Shown here: piece after piece, positions 26,345 to 34,986 of the stretch
How positions within the stretch are numbered: position 1 is the first letter of the stretch
Layout of the letters: every line of letters begins with the position of its first letter
NCBI RefSeq assembly: GCF_012276695.1
Contig: NZ_CP038852.1
Location: 124,001 to 188,000 of the forward strand
Direction: 5' to 3'
DNA from: Candidatus Pelagibacter giovannonii
Lineage (GTDB): Bacteria; Pseudomonadota; Alphaproteobacteria; Pelagibacterales; Pelagibacteraceae
Length of the DNA stretch: 64,000 bases
Translations under genes and position numbers: made by a program
Notes under the pieces: generated by a model
What the model saw: only the letters and a program-made list of their open reading frames with translations
What the model was told of the DNA's origin: nothing
Databases searched by the model: none

Positions 26345-27246
26345 TGGAAATATATCTAAAACTGTTTGAGGTAATATTTCCTGTCTTTTTTGTTGTTGGT
26401 ATTGGGTATTACCTAGGTAAAAATAATTCAAAAATTGACACAACTTTCATAACTAATTTTGCTGCTAATATTGGAACCCCAGCTATGATTATATACGCTC
26501 TAACTTCAACTGGTATATCCTTTGAAATATTTAAAGATTACTCCTGGTACTTCTTAATAGCAATTGTAGCTTTTACTTTTATCGGAATAATTTTTTTATT
26601 TTTTTTAAAAACAAAAGACATCATCCGCGAACTTCCACCATTCATAATGCCAAATACTGGAAATATAGGTATGCCTATTTGCCTATTTGCTTATGGTAAT
26701 GAGGGCTTAGGTGTTGCAGCATCAATTGGAGCTTTAATAGTTTTATGCCACTTTACGTTGGGGATTTTTCTCGCTGATAGAAAATTCAATATTAATGTTA
26801 TTCTTAAAAATCCACCATTTTATGCAATTATAATTTCAGTGATTCTCTTATATTTCAAAATAGAACTTCCTGTATTTGTAGAAAACACAACCTTTCTACT
26901 AATGTACGCTACAATTTTTTTAATATTAATGTCTTTAGGAATTGCCTTAACTCGTTTTAAAGTTTTTTCTTTTAAGAAAGCTTTAATTTCATCAATTGGA
27001 AGAGTTGTCCTAGGTCCTATTGTTGCGTTATTAATAATTAGATTTTTTGATCTATCAGGATTTGCAGCTGGTGTTTTATTGATACAATGTTCAATGCCTA
27101 GTGCTGTTTTAAATTATCTTGTAGCTTCAATTTATTCACCAAAAAAAATTGTAGATAGTGTTGCTAGTACCATTGTTGTTTCTACAGTTATGTCTTTTGC
27201 TACTATTCCGGTAGTCGTATTCTTTGCTTTAAAATACTTTAATTAA
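26344..27246 (+). CDS. AEC-family (auxin efflux carrier-like) transporter
   Basis: A 300-residue membrane protein with about ten hydrophobic segments in two halves. The features 'IFPVFFVVGIGYYLGKNN', 'MPNTGNIGMPICLFAYG' and 'QCSMPSAVLNYLVA' are typical of the AEC/PIN-like carriers that move organic acids, amino acids or metabolites. The substrate cannot be read from the sequence. It starts at the last base of the hom stop, so it may be part of that transcript. Confidence 0.85.
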   Translation: MEIYLKLFEVIFPVFFVVGIGYYLGKNNSKIDTTFITNFAANIGTPAMIIYALTSTGISFEIFKDYSWYFLIAIVAFTFIGIIFLFFLKTKDIIRELPPFIMPNTGNIGMPICLFAYGNEGLGVAASIGALIVLCHFTLGIFLADRKFNINVILKNPPFYAIIISVILLYFKIELPVFVENTTFLLMYATIFLILMSLGIALTRFKVFSFKKALISSIGRVVLGPIVALLIIRFFDLSGFAAGVLLIQCSMPSAVLNYLVASIYSPKKIVDSVASTIVVSTVMSFATIPVVVFFALKYFN

Positions 27247-27263
27247 ACTGTATCTATTGGCTT

Positions 27264-28112
27264 ATGAAAGCCATCATATTTAACCTTTTAGCCTGGGTAA
27301 TGCTTCCAATCATGGATGGTTTTGCCAAGTATTTAAGTGCTGATATGCCCGTTTTACAGATCACTTGGGCAAGGTACTTTTTTACGGTCGCATTCACACT
27401 TCCAATAATGTTCTTCTTCTATAATAAGCAGCTCGTTTGGACAGATAAGCCTAAATTACAAATATTAAGAGGTTTAATACTGCTTTGTGCAAATATTTGT
27501 TTCTTCTATGCAATATCTGTTATCTCTTTAGCTAAAGCCTTAACACTCGCCTTTGTGGCACCCTTAATTGTTACTGCATTTTCTCCCATATTATTGGGTG
27601 AGAAGGTGGGTATAAGGAGGTGGACTGCTGTTATTATAGGGTTTATAGGCTCTCTAGTGGTTATAAGGCCAGGTTTTGTAGAGATCAACTTGGCTAGTCT
27701 AGCAGCATTAGGAACAGGTATAATGTATGGCTTCTATTTAATAATTACACGTAAATTGAGCACTTCAGATAATCCTTTATTAACCTTATTACTAACTGGA
27801 TTAGTTGGATTAGTCGCTGTTTCAGGATTAATGCCATTCGTTTGGATTAATCCAAGTGTCTCTCAATGGTCTATGATGGCCTCTATAGGCGTATTTGCCT
27901 GCATTGGGCACTTATTTCTTATATTATCACTTAAATATGCTGATGCCTCTAAATTAGCTCCATTTAGCTACTTTGAAATCATTACTAATATAATTATTGG
28001 GTATTACTTCTTTAGTGACTTTCCTGATAATTGGACATTCTTAGGTTTGTCCATTATTATTATGAGTGGAATTTATATCTCTAGAAGAGAATCTTATATT
28101 AAATCCAATTAA
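27264..28112 (+). CDS. EamA/DMT-superfamily transporter
   Basis: A 282-residue protein with ten hydrophobic segments arranged as two EamA repeats. The first repeat contains 'LQITWARYFFTVAFTLPIMF' and 'SLAKALTLAFVAPLI'; the second contains 'LKYADASKLAPFSYFEII'. Such proteins export or import small metabolites; the substrate is unknown. It lies 17 bp after the AEC gene and is the last plus-strand gene before the non-coding gap. Its base use looks slightly less AT-rich than its upstream neighbours (by eye). Confidence 0.88.
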   Translation: MKAIIFNLLAWVMLPIMDGFAKYLSADMPVLQITWARYFFTVAFTLPIMFFFYNKQLVWTDKPKLQILRGLILLCANICFFYAISVISLAKALTLAFVAPLIVTAFSPILLGEKVGIRRWTAVIIGFIGSLVVIRPGFVEINLASLAALGTGIMYGFYLIITRKLSTSDNPLLTLLLTGLVGLVAVSGLMPFVWINPSVSQWSMMASIGVFACIGHLFLILSLKYADASKLAPFSYFEIITNIIIGYYFFSDFPDNWTFLGLSIIIMSGIYISRRESYIKSN

Positions 28113-28638
28113 TTAGGTATAACTTGTTTACTAATACTTAATATTACACATTAATATAATCTTTTAAACTACTGTAATTATTGATTTAAATGTAATATTA
28201 TAAATTTACATAATTTTATTTAAAATATGAAAATATTTAATAAATAATTAAATTATAGTTACTAAAAATTGGCCTAAAATAAAATAAATATAGTTTGTAG
28301 CCAGGTAAAATGGTGATTTAGCGTTGATATTAAATACTTATTTCACTTAATAGGGTAGTTTTGTTAAAATTAGAGTATTTATGGAATAGAATAGGGGACT
28401 GAAAAAGCGAGTAAAATGGTCTTTTTTACTCCTTCTATAATCGTTGCTATTGTTGACAAGTGGAGCAATGCAGTATGAGAATATGCTATTTAAACGTCCA
28501 TAGGATGGTCTATTTTAGCTGAAAGCCTATTTACAGTACAACTGAAGGATGCATTACAGCAATTAGACAAAAATATGTCCAAACACCTAAAAAGTATTTA
28601 ATACCAGGGGTTTTTGATGTTTTTTTGAGTTAAAAGTA
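28113..28638. other. 526-bp region without a recognisable gene
   Basis: The first ~170 bp are nearly pure A/T. The rest (28290-28638) is less AT-rich and contains a hairpin with an 8-bp stem, GAGTAAAA (28409-28416) and TTTTACTC (28424-28431), around a 7-nt loop. A short open stretch at about 28494-28600 would read 'ILAESLFTVQLKDALQQLDK' and more but has no start codon, so it may be a gene remnant. I cannot assign an RNA family. It marks the left edge of the accessory block. Confidence 0.5.
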
Positions 28639-28926
28639 CTATTTTATGAAGACCTTTTCTAATCTCAATAAACGTCGTTTTTCTTGAATTCCACCTTTTC
28701 GAGAGTATCCGCCGAGGCTTCCGTCGGATCTGATCACTCGATGACAGGGTATTTTAGGAGGATAGGGGTTTTTACCCACTGCATTAGCAACAGCTCTAAA
28801 AGCCTTAGGTTTTCCAATGGCTTTAGAAACTTCTAAGTAGGTCTTAACTTTGCCTTTGGGTATTTTCCTCAGGTAATTCCACACTTTTAGCTGAAACTTA
28901 GTTCCCTTTAAGTTCATATAGTTCAA
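28639..28926 (-). CDS. Methylated-DNA--protein-cysteine methyltransferase domain protein
   Basis: A 95-residue protein consisting only of the DNA-binding and active-site domain of O6-alkylguanine alkyltransferases. It shows 'FQLKVWNYLRKIPKGKVKTY', 'AFRAVANAVGKNP', the active-site 'IPCHRVIRSDGSLGGY' with the acceptor cysteine, and 'GIQEKRRLLRLE'. The Cys is present, so it should repair alkylguanine rather than act as an alkyltransferase-like protein. The N-terminal domain of Ogt/Ada is missing. Its 5' end overlaps the GNAT gene by 29 bp. Confidence 0.9.
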   Translation of the reverse strand: MNYMNLKGTKFQLKVWNYLRKIPKGKVKTYLEVSKAIGKPKAFRAVANAVGKNPYPPKIPCHRVIRSDGSLGGYSRKGGIQEKRRLLRLEKVFIK

Positions 28927-29335
28927 AACCTGTATTGTTTGCTATTTTATCGTATAATTTCTTAGCATTTTCATTGGAAGAGTGGGTGATCCAACGAATT
29001 CCATTCCAATTATTGGCTTTAGATAATGATTTTAGATGAGTAATGAGTTTTTGAGCTATTTTTTGACCTCTAAATTCTGGATCTACGAACAAATCGTCTA
29101 AAAAACCAATATATTGGCCCTTAATTGGTCTCGGCATTGTTCTATAATGGGCAATTCCAACAATTTTACCCTCTAATTCAAAGCAAAGTCCTTTAACATC
29201 GTGGTCTTCATCATGAATCCATCCCCAAATAGTGTCTAAAACCAATGTATTCATTTCTACTTTGTAGAAATCAGCATAACCATTATATAATTTAGCCCAA
29301 ATTTCCTTGTCTTTTTCTTCTAGTTTTCTAATCAT
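28898..29335 (-). CDS. GNAT-family N-acetyltransferase
   Basis: A 145-residue single-domain acetyltransferase. The acetyl-CoA loop and following helix are seen in 'LDDLFVDPEFRGQKIAQKLI', and the C-terminal part 'IRWITHSSNENAKKLYDKIA' is typical. The substrate is unknown. Translation probably couples to the alkyltransferase gene, which it overlaps by 29 bp. No membrane segment or signal peptide is present. Confidence 0.87.
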   Translation of the reverse strand: MIRKLEEKDKEIWAKLYNGYADFYKVEMNTLVLDTIWGWIHDEDHDVKGLCFELEGKIVGIAHYRTMPRPIKGQYIGFLDDLFVDPEFRGQKIAQKLITHLKSLSKANNWNGIRWITHSSNENAKKLYDKIANNTGFELYELKGN

Positions 29336-29380
29336 TTGGTTTAATTTCGTTATTTAAATTATTGATATTAATCATTTATT

Positions 29381-29743
29381 TTAAATCTGAGATAAAAATC
29401 TAATTCTAATTTCTGGTTTATAGCTTAAAACCAAAACTTTATAGACACCTTGATATTGTTTAACTTCAGCTGGATGCTTGTTTAAATCCTTAGCCATAGC
29501 CATAACTATTGGTATTTCTGTGTTTATACGATCTTTAAAAAAATCTTGAAATTTTTGGTATTTTCCAAGCTTTTTATCTCCATCTAAACCTTTTGAAAGC
29601 CATGTTTCTAAAATATGAGTTTTTCTATCATATTCATTTTCCCACATGACTGGCATTTTTTCTTTTATTTGTCCTGGTGATTCAGCAAACCAAGAACCTC
29701 TGTATTCAAATCTTATAAGATTAATATTTACATAAGAGCTCAT
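29381..29743 (-). CDS. Conserved-looking protein of unknown function
   Basis: A 120-residue soluble protein that I do not recognise. It starts 'SYVNINLIRFEYRGSWFAES' and has aromatic and charged residues spread along its length ('MPVMWENEYDRKTHILETW', 'KYQKFQDFFKDRIN'). No signal peptide, membrane segment or cysteine cluster is visible. It is divergent from the recombinase across a 75-bp gap that holds the recombinase promoter. Codon use looks ordinary for the window, so I think it is a real gene. Confidence 0.6.
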   Translation of the reverse strand: MSSYVNINLIRFEYRGSWFAESPGQIKEKMPVMWENEYDRKTHILETWLSKGLDGDKKLGKYQKFQDFFKDRINTEIPIVMAMAKDLNKHPAEVKQYQGVYKVLVLSYKPEIRIRFLSQI

Positions 29744-29762
29744 TATTTAATATTTATATGTA

Positions 29763-29791
29763 TTGACATCTAAAATCATCTAATATATATT
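29763..29791 (+). promoter_or_regulatory. Strong promoter of the tyrosine recombinase gene
   Basis: TTGACA (29763-29768), a 17-bp spacer, and TATATT (29786-29791) form the best sigma-70-type promoter I found in the window. Transcription would begin about 29798, inside the palindrome at 29790-29816 and about 20 bases before the ATG. Confidence 0.65.
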
Positions 29792-29816
29792 TCCGATAAT
29801 TAATGGTTATCGGAAA
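29790..29816. repeat. Perfect inverted repeat at the recombinase start (operator or recombination core site)
   Basis: Two 10-bp arms, TTTCCGATAA (29790-29799) and TTATCGGAAA (29807-29816), are exact reverse complements separated by 7 bp. The repeat overlaps the predicted transcription start and ends 2 bp before the recombinase ATG. Arms of ~10 bp around a 6-8 bp spacer are the layout of a tyrosine-recombinase core site, but the position also suits an autoregulatory operator. I saw no second copy of the full palindrome in the window. Confidence 0.7.
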
Positions 29817-29818
29817 AT

Positions 29819-30736
29819 ATGAATGATTTAATTACAGATATAAAAAGCCTTGAATTAGAAACTATTAAGAATTTAAGAAATTCTAAATCAGCAAATACAC
29901 TTAGAGCTTATCAGTCTGACTACAACGACTTTTCATTATTTTGTTCAAAAAATGGATTTCAGGCAATGCCAACACAACCAAAAATATTGGCTTTATATAT
30001 AACTCACTTATCATCTTACTCAAAATACAGCACTTTAAAAAGGCGTTTAGCTTCAATAAGTATACTCCATAAAACTAAAGGTCATTATTTAGATACAAAA
30101 CATCCCATAATTATGGAAAATTTAATGGGGATTAAAAGAACAAATGGAAGTAATCAAAAAGGTAAAAAACCATTATTAATCAACGATTTAAAAATATTAA
30201 TTGATGCAATACATCAATCTAATGAAAAAGATAAAAGAAAAATTAGAGATGAGGCTTTAGTTTTAATTGGATTTTCAGGTGGTTTTAGAAGATCAGAGTT
30301 GGTTGATATTGACTATGAAGACTTAGAGTTTGTATCAGAGGGAGTTAAGATCTTCGTAAAGAGGTCAAAAACTGATCAATCTGGTGAAGGTATGACTAAG
30401 GCTATCCCCTACTTTGATAATGAAAAATTTTGTCCTGTAAATGCATTGAAAAATTGGATTGAAATATGTGATTTAAAAAAAGGTAAAATTTTTGATATTT
30501 CAGATAAAAGCGTAGCATTAGTAATTAAAAAGTATGCTAATTACGCTGGTTTAGACAGTCATAGATACGCTGGACATAGCTTAAGATCAGGATTTGCAAC
30601 CTCTACAGCAGAGTCTGGTGCTGAAGAGAGAAACATAATGGCTATGACAGGTCACAAATCAACAGAAATGGTAAGAAGGTACATTAAAGAAGCAAATTTA
30701 TTTAAGAATAATGCTTTGAATAAAATAAAAATATAA
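29819..30736 (+). CDS. Tyrosine recombinase / integrase
   Basis: A 305-residue site-specific recombinase. The N-terminal core-binding domain (to about residue 110) includes 'SANTLRAYQSDYNDFSLFCS'. The catalytic residues all appear: R157 in 'GGFRRSEL', K184 in 'KRSKTDQ', H253 and R256 in 'AGHSLRSGFA', H279 in 'MTGHKST' and the nucleophile Y288 in 'MVRRYIKEAN'. It lies among accessory genes without other phage or transposon genes. A tiny ORF (29803-29826) overlaps the start. Whether it moves DNA or performs a resident function is open. Confidence 0.93.
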   Translation: MNDLITDIKSLELETIKNLRNSKSANTLRAYQSDYNDFSLFCSKNGFQAMPTQPKILALYITHLSSYSKYSTLKRRLASISILHKTKGHYLDTKHPIIMENLMGIKRTNGSNQKGKKPLLINDLKILIDAIHQSNEKDKRKIRDEALVLIGFSGGFRRSELVDIDYEDLEFVSEGVKIFVKRSKTDQSGEGMTKAIPYFDNEKFCPVNALKNWIEICDLKKGKIFDISDKSVALVIKKYANYAGLDSHRYAGHSLRSGFATSTAESGAEERNIMAMTGHKSTEMVRRYIKEANLFKNNALNKIKI

Positions 30737-30793
30737 CTAAATATTTTTCTTAATAATAATTTGATACCAAATTTTAAAAAATTTTGTCATTAT

Positions 30794-32914
30794 TTAGAAT
30801 AAAGATGGTTTATTTCCTAAAGAAATATCAATAAAATATTTAGTAATTTTAATTTCGTTAAAAAGTTTAAAATATTTTTTCTTGCCGTTATTGGCTATTT
30901 TTTTTCTCAGTTTATCATTAACTGAGTAGAATTTAATTTTATCTGATAGATCGGCTATATTATCATAAAAAATCATTTCATTATTGTTAAAAAAATCACT
31001 CATTTGAACTTTTTTGTCAACAAAAGTTAGCAATCCGTTACCAACAACTGAAGCTATTCTATTACTTGAATAGTGTTTTGTTGGTTTACCACGACTTAAA
31101 TTTAAAGCCATTTTTGAATTGATAAGAGCGCTATTAAAGTCGTCACCCCATATTGGCTGTTTATTGGCAAAGCCGTAGAAGTCATACTTTATTTTTGATA
31201 TTTTTTTCACAAGTTTATCTAAAAATTCAACTCTATTATCCTCGGTCCCTTCTTTAAGAATAGCTCTGTTAACGCCATGACTCATTGCATAAAAAAGATC
31301 TTTTTTTGGATTCATCTTAAAAACATCAAACCGTTCAATATTTTTATCTACAGGTACAAAGAAAAAATGCAGATTATCAGAATTAATCTTTTGTTTTAAA
31401 ACAGATGGATCTGTTGTTATGAAATTATGATCAACAGAATCTGAATATAAGTTAATATTAGTAATATTTTGTTTCGAATAACTAAGATCTGGCATCACGG
31501 GATCCTCATTCCACTGCGAAATAATCAAATTTTTGTTTAAGAGTTTTAACTCTTTAATAGTATCGAGGTTAATGTTCTTAGTGTGACCAAAGAATAAAAG
31601 GTCTGGATTATAATTTTTACATGTTTCAATTAAATAATTTTGAAAATTGACCCTACTATTTTGTAATAAATTATATGTTTTATTATTTTTTATAAAATCT
31701 CGATCACTAATTTCTAAAACATCATTACCATTTCTAATAAAACCATTTGTAAATTTTTTACCTAAAGAGATATTAAACAATCTATGATTAAGTTTTTGAC
31801 CTTGATTGTATAAATTTATAATTTTTATTTTATTTTTCAAAAAATTGACATTATAAATTGGAAAAATACTTTCACGTATTTGGTCAATAAATTTAGTATT
31901 ATTTAAGACTTGGTGCTTAATATTTTTTCTGCTATTTCTCTGGATAAGTTTTCTTTTTTTATTATTAAGAATTAATTTTTTGATCTCTTTATAGAGATTT
32001 TTTTCATCTATTTTTTTAAGAATAATAGCTTGGTTTGTAGTTTCTATTAAACCACCTCTGTTAGAAATAATAGTAGCACACCCTCTAGATGATGCTTCTA
32101 AAGCAGTTCTTCCAAAAGGTTCCTCCCATCTTGATGGTACAACGGCAATTTCAGATTGATTTAATATATCTAGCGTTTTTTTATGACTTAAAAAACCTAA
32201 TTCTTTATGTTGAGTGTGATTTATATAAATAGATCTACGGTCCTCATCACCAACAGATAATGATTTCCATTTTGGAAATTCATCCAAAATTTTTTGTATA
32301 GATTTTTGAAAAATATCATAACCTTTTGAGTGATTAAGCCTTCCAACAAATGTAATGTATTTACATTTTTTTGTAGTTTTTTGTTTATTTACACTTGGAT
32401 ATACAATTTCTGTCTTGGCGCTAAGCTTAAGATCTAAGTTTAAAAAAAACCTATTTTTTACCCACTCACTTACAAAAATTATTTTTTCAACATTCTTTAA
32501 GATAAACAATCTCTCTTCAATTGTTTTAGATCCATTCATGGACAGTGGATCATTGTGAAAATAAAAAATAAATCTATTTTGAATTTGTTTTAATAAATTA
32601 AATAAAATTAAGGGTCTATTGTGAATTTCAATTAAATCAAATTTTTTTTTATCAATTTCTTTGGCTAACTTGTAGCTATACTCAGTTGTTGTACTTTGGA
32701 ATTTTGAATTTAAACTTTTTAAATTTATGTTTATATAATTTTTTGTTAAATAATTTTTAGAATTTGTATTTCCATAAATAAAAATATTATTTTTAAATTT
32801 TGAATTTTTAAAAAATTCTGAAACCCAAAGAGATGCAGCAGAAGCTTTTTCCAAAGAATAGTTTTCTTTGTACGGTAAAATTGTAGCAATATTAATTTTT
32901 TTTTTCGAATTCAT
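30794..32914 (-). CDS. Large two-domain glycosyltransferase (GT4-like plus CgeB-like)
   Basis: This 706-residue protein appears to be a fusion. Residues 1-370 form a GT-B glycosyltransferase of the GT4 kind: 'KYITFVGRLNHSKGYDIFQK', 'ILNQSEIAVVPSRWEEPFGR' and 'ALEASSRGCATIISNRGGL'. Residues 375-706 resemble the CgeB/glycosyl-transferase 1_2 family: 'NPDLLFFGHTKNINLDTIKE', 'NSKMALNLSRGKPTKHYSSN' and 'RIASVVGNGLLTFVDKK'. It probably adds sugars to a surface polysaccharide or glycan; donor and acceptor are unknown. It converges on the recombinase and overlaps the GIY-YIG gene by 23 bp. Confidence 0.82.
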   Translation of the reverse strand: MNSKKKINIATILPYKENYSLEKASAASLWVSEFFKNSKFKNNIFIYGNTNSKNYLTKNYININLKSLNSKFQSTTTEYSYKLAKEIDKKKFDLIEIHNRPLILFNLLKQIQNRFIFYFHNDPLSMNGSKTIEERLFILKNVEKIIFVSEWVKNRFFLNLDLKLSAKTEIVYPSVNKQKTTKKCKYITFVGRLNHSKGYDIFQKSIQKILDEFPKWKSLSVGDEDRRSIYINHTQHKELGFLSHKKTLDILNQSEIAVVPSRWEEPFGRTALEASSRGCATIISNRGGLIETTNQAIILKKIDEKNLYKEIKKLILNNKKRKLIQRNSRKNIKHQVLNNTKFIDQIRESIFPIYNVNFLKNKIKIINLYNQGQKLNHRLFNISLGKKFTNGFIRNGNDVLEISDRDFIKNNKTYNLLQNSRVNFQNYLIETCKNYNPDLLFFGHTKNINLDTIKELKLLNKNLIISQWNEDPVMPDLSYSKQNITNINLYSDSVDHNFITTDPSVLKQKINSDNLHFFFVPVDKNIERFDVFKMNPKKDLFYAMSHGVNRAILKEGTEDNRVEFLDKLVKKISKIKYDFYGFANKQPIWGDDFNSALINSKMALNLSRGKPTKHYSSNRIASVVGNGLLTFVDKKVQMSDFFNNNEMIFYDNIADLSDKIKFYSVNDKLRKKIANNGKKKYFKLFNEIKITKYFIDISLGNKPSLF

Positions 32915-33152
32915 TTAACAATTTAGTTCTTTCTTTTCTATCTTTTTTAAGCTCATATTCAAATGAAAGTGCTTTATTTTTTGAATAAAACCTTTTTTTA
33001 TAAACGAGTTCCCATTCATAACCTTTTGTTGATTTAGCACCTTTATTTTTATTATGACTGTCCAATCTTTTATTGATATTATTTGTATAACCTACGTATG
33101 ATTTATTTAAGAAGCCTTTTACAGTTTTTATTAAATAAACATAGTAAACCAT
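32892..33152 (-). CDS. GIY-YIG nuclease-superfamily protein
   Basis: An 86-residue single-domain GIY-YIG protein of the YhbQ/UPF0213 type. It contains 'YYVYLIKTVKGFLNKSYVGY', 'TNNINKRLDSHNKNKGA' and 'EWELVYKKRFYSKNKALSFE'. The catalytic Tyr, Arg and Glu positions of the fold are present. The role of these small free-standing proteins is not well known. It overlaps the large glycosyltransferase gene by 23 bp, with tRNA-Glu 14 bp upstream. Confidence 0.85.
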   Translation of the reverse strand: MVYYVYLIKTVKGFLNKSYVGYTNNINKRLDSHNKNKGAKSTKGYEWELVYKKRFYSKNKALSFEYELKKDRKERTKLLNEFEKKN

Positions 33153-33166
33153 AAATAGATCTATTT

Positions 33167-33241
33167 TGGCGGTCCCTGGGGGAATCGAACCCCCCTTTGC
33201 AGGATGAAAACCAGCTGTCCTAACCGATAGACGAAGGGACC
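33167..33241 (-). tRNA. tRNA-Glu (TTC)
   Basis: The minus strand folds as a 75-nt cloverleaf including an encoded CCA. The acceptor is GGTCCCT/AGGGACC, the T-loop is GTTCGATTC, and the anticodon loop TTTTCAT gives anticodon TTC (Glu). The anticodon stem GCTGG/CCTGC has a T-T mismatch at its middle pair (positions 29-41). Confidence 0.95.
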
Positions 33242-33291
33242 ATGTTGAAATCTTTTATTTTAAAAGTCATTATTTATCAAGCCTAATTAAT

Positions 33292-34986
33292 TTATAGGAT
33301 TATGTCTCTAATTGTTAATTGAAGAGTTTTTTTATTATTCCAGATGTTTTCATTGATTTGACCTATTACACTAATGTTGTTTTTATAACTCATTAAATAT
33401 TCACCAATCTTAGTATTAATGGAATTGAAGGATATTGATTTAATTGAAAAACCTGTTTTTGATTTTAATACCAGAGATATGTGCTTGTTATTTAATATAA
33501 TTGGATTGATTATTCTTAAATTTCTTAACATAAATATTGGTACTGAATTTCCTGTACCGAAGGGTTCTAATTTTTTTATATCATTATAAAAATCTTGATC
33601 AAATACTGATGACGAAAGTTCTGATTCATATGAAAATATATTATTATTTACAGTATTAGATTTTAAAAAATCTTCTAATATATAATCTTGAAAAGTTTTT
33701 AGTTTACCTTTATTTAACGTAAATCCTGCAGCCATATTATGACCACCACCATTTATGATTATATTTTTATCTAGTAAATTTTTAATTACACGACCAATAT
33801 TATAATCATAAATTGATCTTGCTGATCCCTTTAATAATTCATTAGACGCGGTAATAACAATGGAAGGTTTATTGAAATAATCTTTTAATCTTGCTGCAAT
33901 AATTCCAATCAAGCCTTCATTTATATTTGGGTTATAATAAATAATTACATCTTTATTTTCTTTTTCAATTTGGTGAAAATCAATTTCATTTAGTACTAAG
34001 GTTTCAATTTCTTTTCTTTTATTATTTAATTTAATTAAATAGGTAGACCTCTCTTTGATAACTTGATCGTTATTAGAAGATAATAATTCTGTAGCATATT
34101 GAGACTTACCTAGTCTTCCACCAGCATTTAATATAGGTCCAATTAAATAACCCAAATCATTAATATTAATCTTATTTTTTTTTTCATTTAATTCAAAAAT
34201 TGCATTCAGGGGTAAATTTTTTTTTATATCGAAACTTTTAAGCGCATTTAATGCAATTAATCTGTTAAGCTTTCTTAAAGGCATCACATCACATACCGTA
34301 GCTAACAAAACATATATCAAATAATCAGATATATTTATTTCACTTTTTATTTCCTTAATTAGTAAATCTAAAAAGAAATAGGAAAGTGAGGTGGCACATA
34401 AATAATCGTATTCTTTATAACCATTGTCTTTTTTTGGGTTTATAATTGAGTTTGCTTTTGGAAATGGCTCATTAATTTCGTGATGATCAATTATTAAAGA
34501 TTTTATTTCATTTTCATTTAAAAAATCTATTGCTTCATTTGAGGTAGAACCGCAATCAACCATTATAATCAATTTAGGTTCTTCCAAGATTAGTTTTTGA
34601 AAGAGTTTTTTAGTTGCTCCATAACCATCTTTTTCCCTATCAGGGATATAATAAAAAAATGAGTGATTTATGCTTTCTAGAAATTTAACAAATAATGATG
34701 TAGCAGCAGACCCATCCACATCATAATCACCTAAAATACATATTTTTTCATTGTTATTGATGCAATTAACAACAAGTTTAATAGATTGATTGAAATCCTC
34801 ACTTTTTAAAAAAACGTTATTTAAATCTAAATTCGTATCGATTGTTGCAATTTCATCAACATCAAATTTTCTTGAAATAACTAGTCTAGATAAAATGTCA
34901 CTAAAATTATAATCTTGTTTTAATTTATCAACTAAGTTTTGATTAATATATTTTTGTTCCCACTTCTTACCTGAAACAGAAATCAT
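33292..34986 (-). CDS. recJ: Single-stranded-DNA-specific exonuclease RecJ
   Basis: RecJ degrades single-stranded DNA 5' to 3' in recombination and repair. The DHH phosphoesterase motifs are present: 'CILGDYDVDGSAATSLF', 'LIIMVDCGSTSNEAI', 'SLIIDHHEINEPFP', and the DHHA1 motif 'INGGGHNMAAGFTL'. A C-terminal OB-fold region follows. Length is 564 residues, the normal size. Its start overlaps the glpX stop by 4 bp. Confidence 0.95.
   Translation of the reverse strand: MISVSGKKWEQKYINQNLVDKLKQDYNFSDILSRLVISRKFDVDEIATIDTNLDLNNVFLKSEDFNQSIKLVVNCINNNEKICILGDYDVDGSAATSLFVKFLESINHSFFYYIPDREKDGYGATKKLFQKLILEEPKLIIMVDCGSTSNEAIDFLNENEIKSLIIDHHEINEPFPKANSIINPKKDNGYKEYDYLCATSLSYFFLDLLIKEIKSEINISDYLIYVLLATVCDVMPLRKLNRLIALNALKSFDIKKNLPLNAIFELNEKKNKININDLGYLIGPILNAGGRLGKSQYATELLSSNNDQVIKERSTYLIKLNNKRKEIETLVLNEIDFHQIEKENKDVIIYYNPNINEGLIGIIAARLKDYFNKPSIVITASNELLKGSARSIYDYNIGRVIKNLLDKNIIINGGGHNMAAGFTLNKGKLKTFQDYILEDFLKSNTVNNNIFSYESELSSSVFDQDFYNDIKKLEPFGTGNSVPIFMLRNLRIINPIILNNKHISLVLKSKTGFSIKSISFNSINTKIGEYLMSYKNNISVIGQINENIWNNKKTLQLTIRDIIL

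Noticed and set aside
30766..30787. A/T-only inverted repeat between the recombinase and the glycosyltransferase as a terminator
   Set aside because: The arms contain only A and T apart from the ends, so the hairpin would be weak and such repeats arise by chance here.
33167..33241. tRNA-Glu as the attachment site of a mobile element carrying the recombinase
   Set aside because: I found no second copy of the tRNA 3' end between 28113 and 33160, and the tRNA is about 2.4 kb from the recombinase with ordinary genes between.
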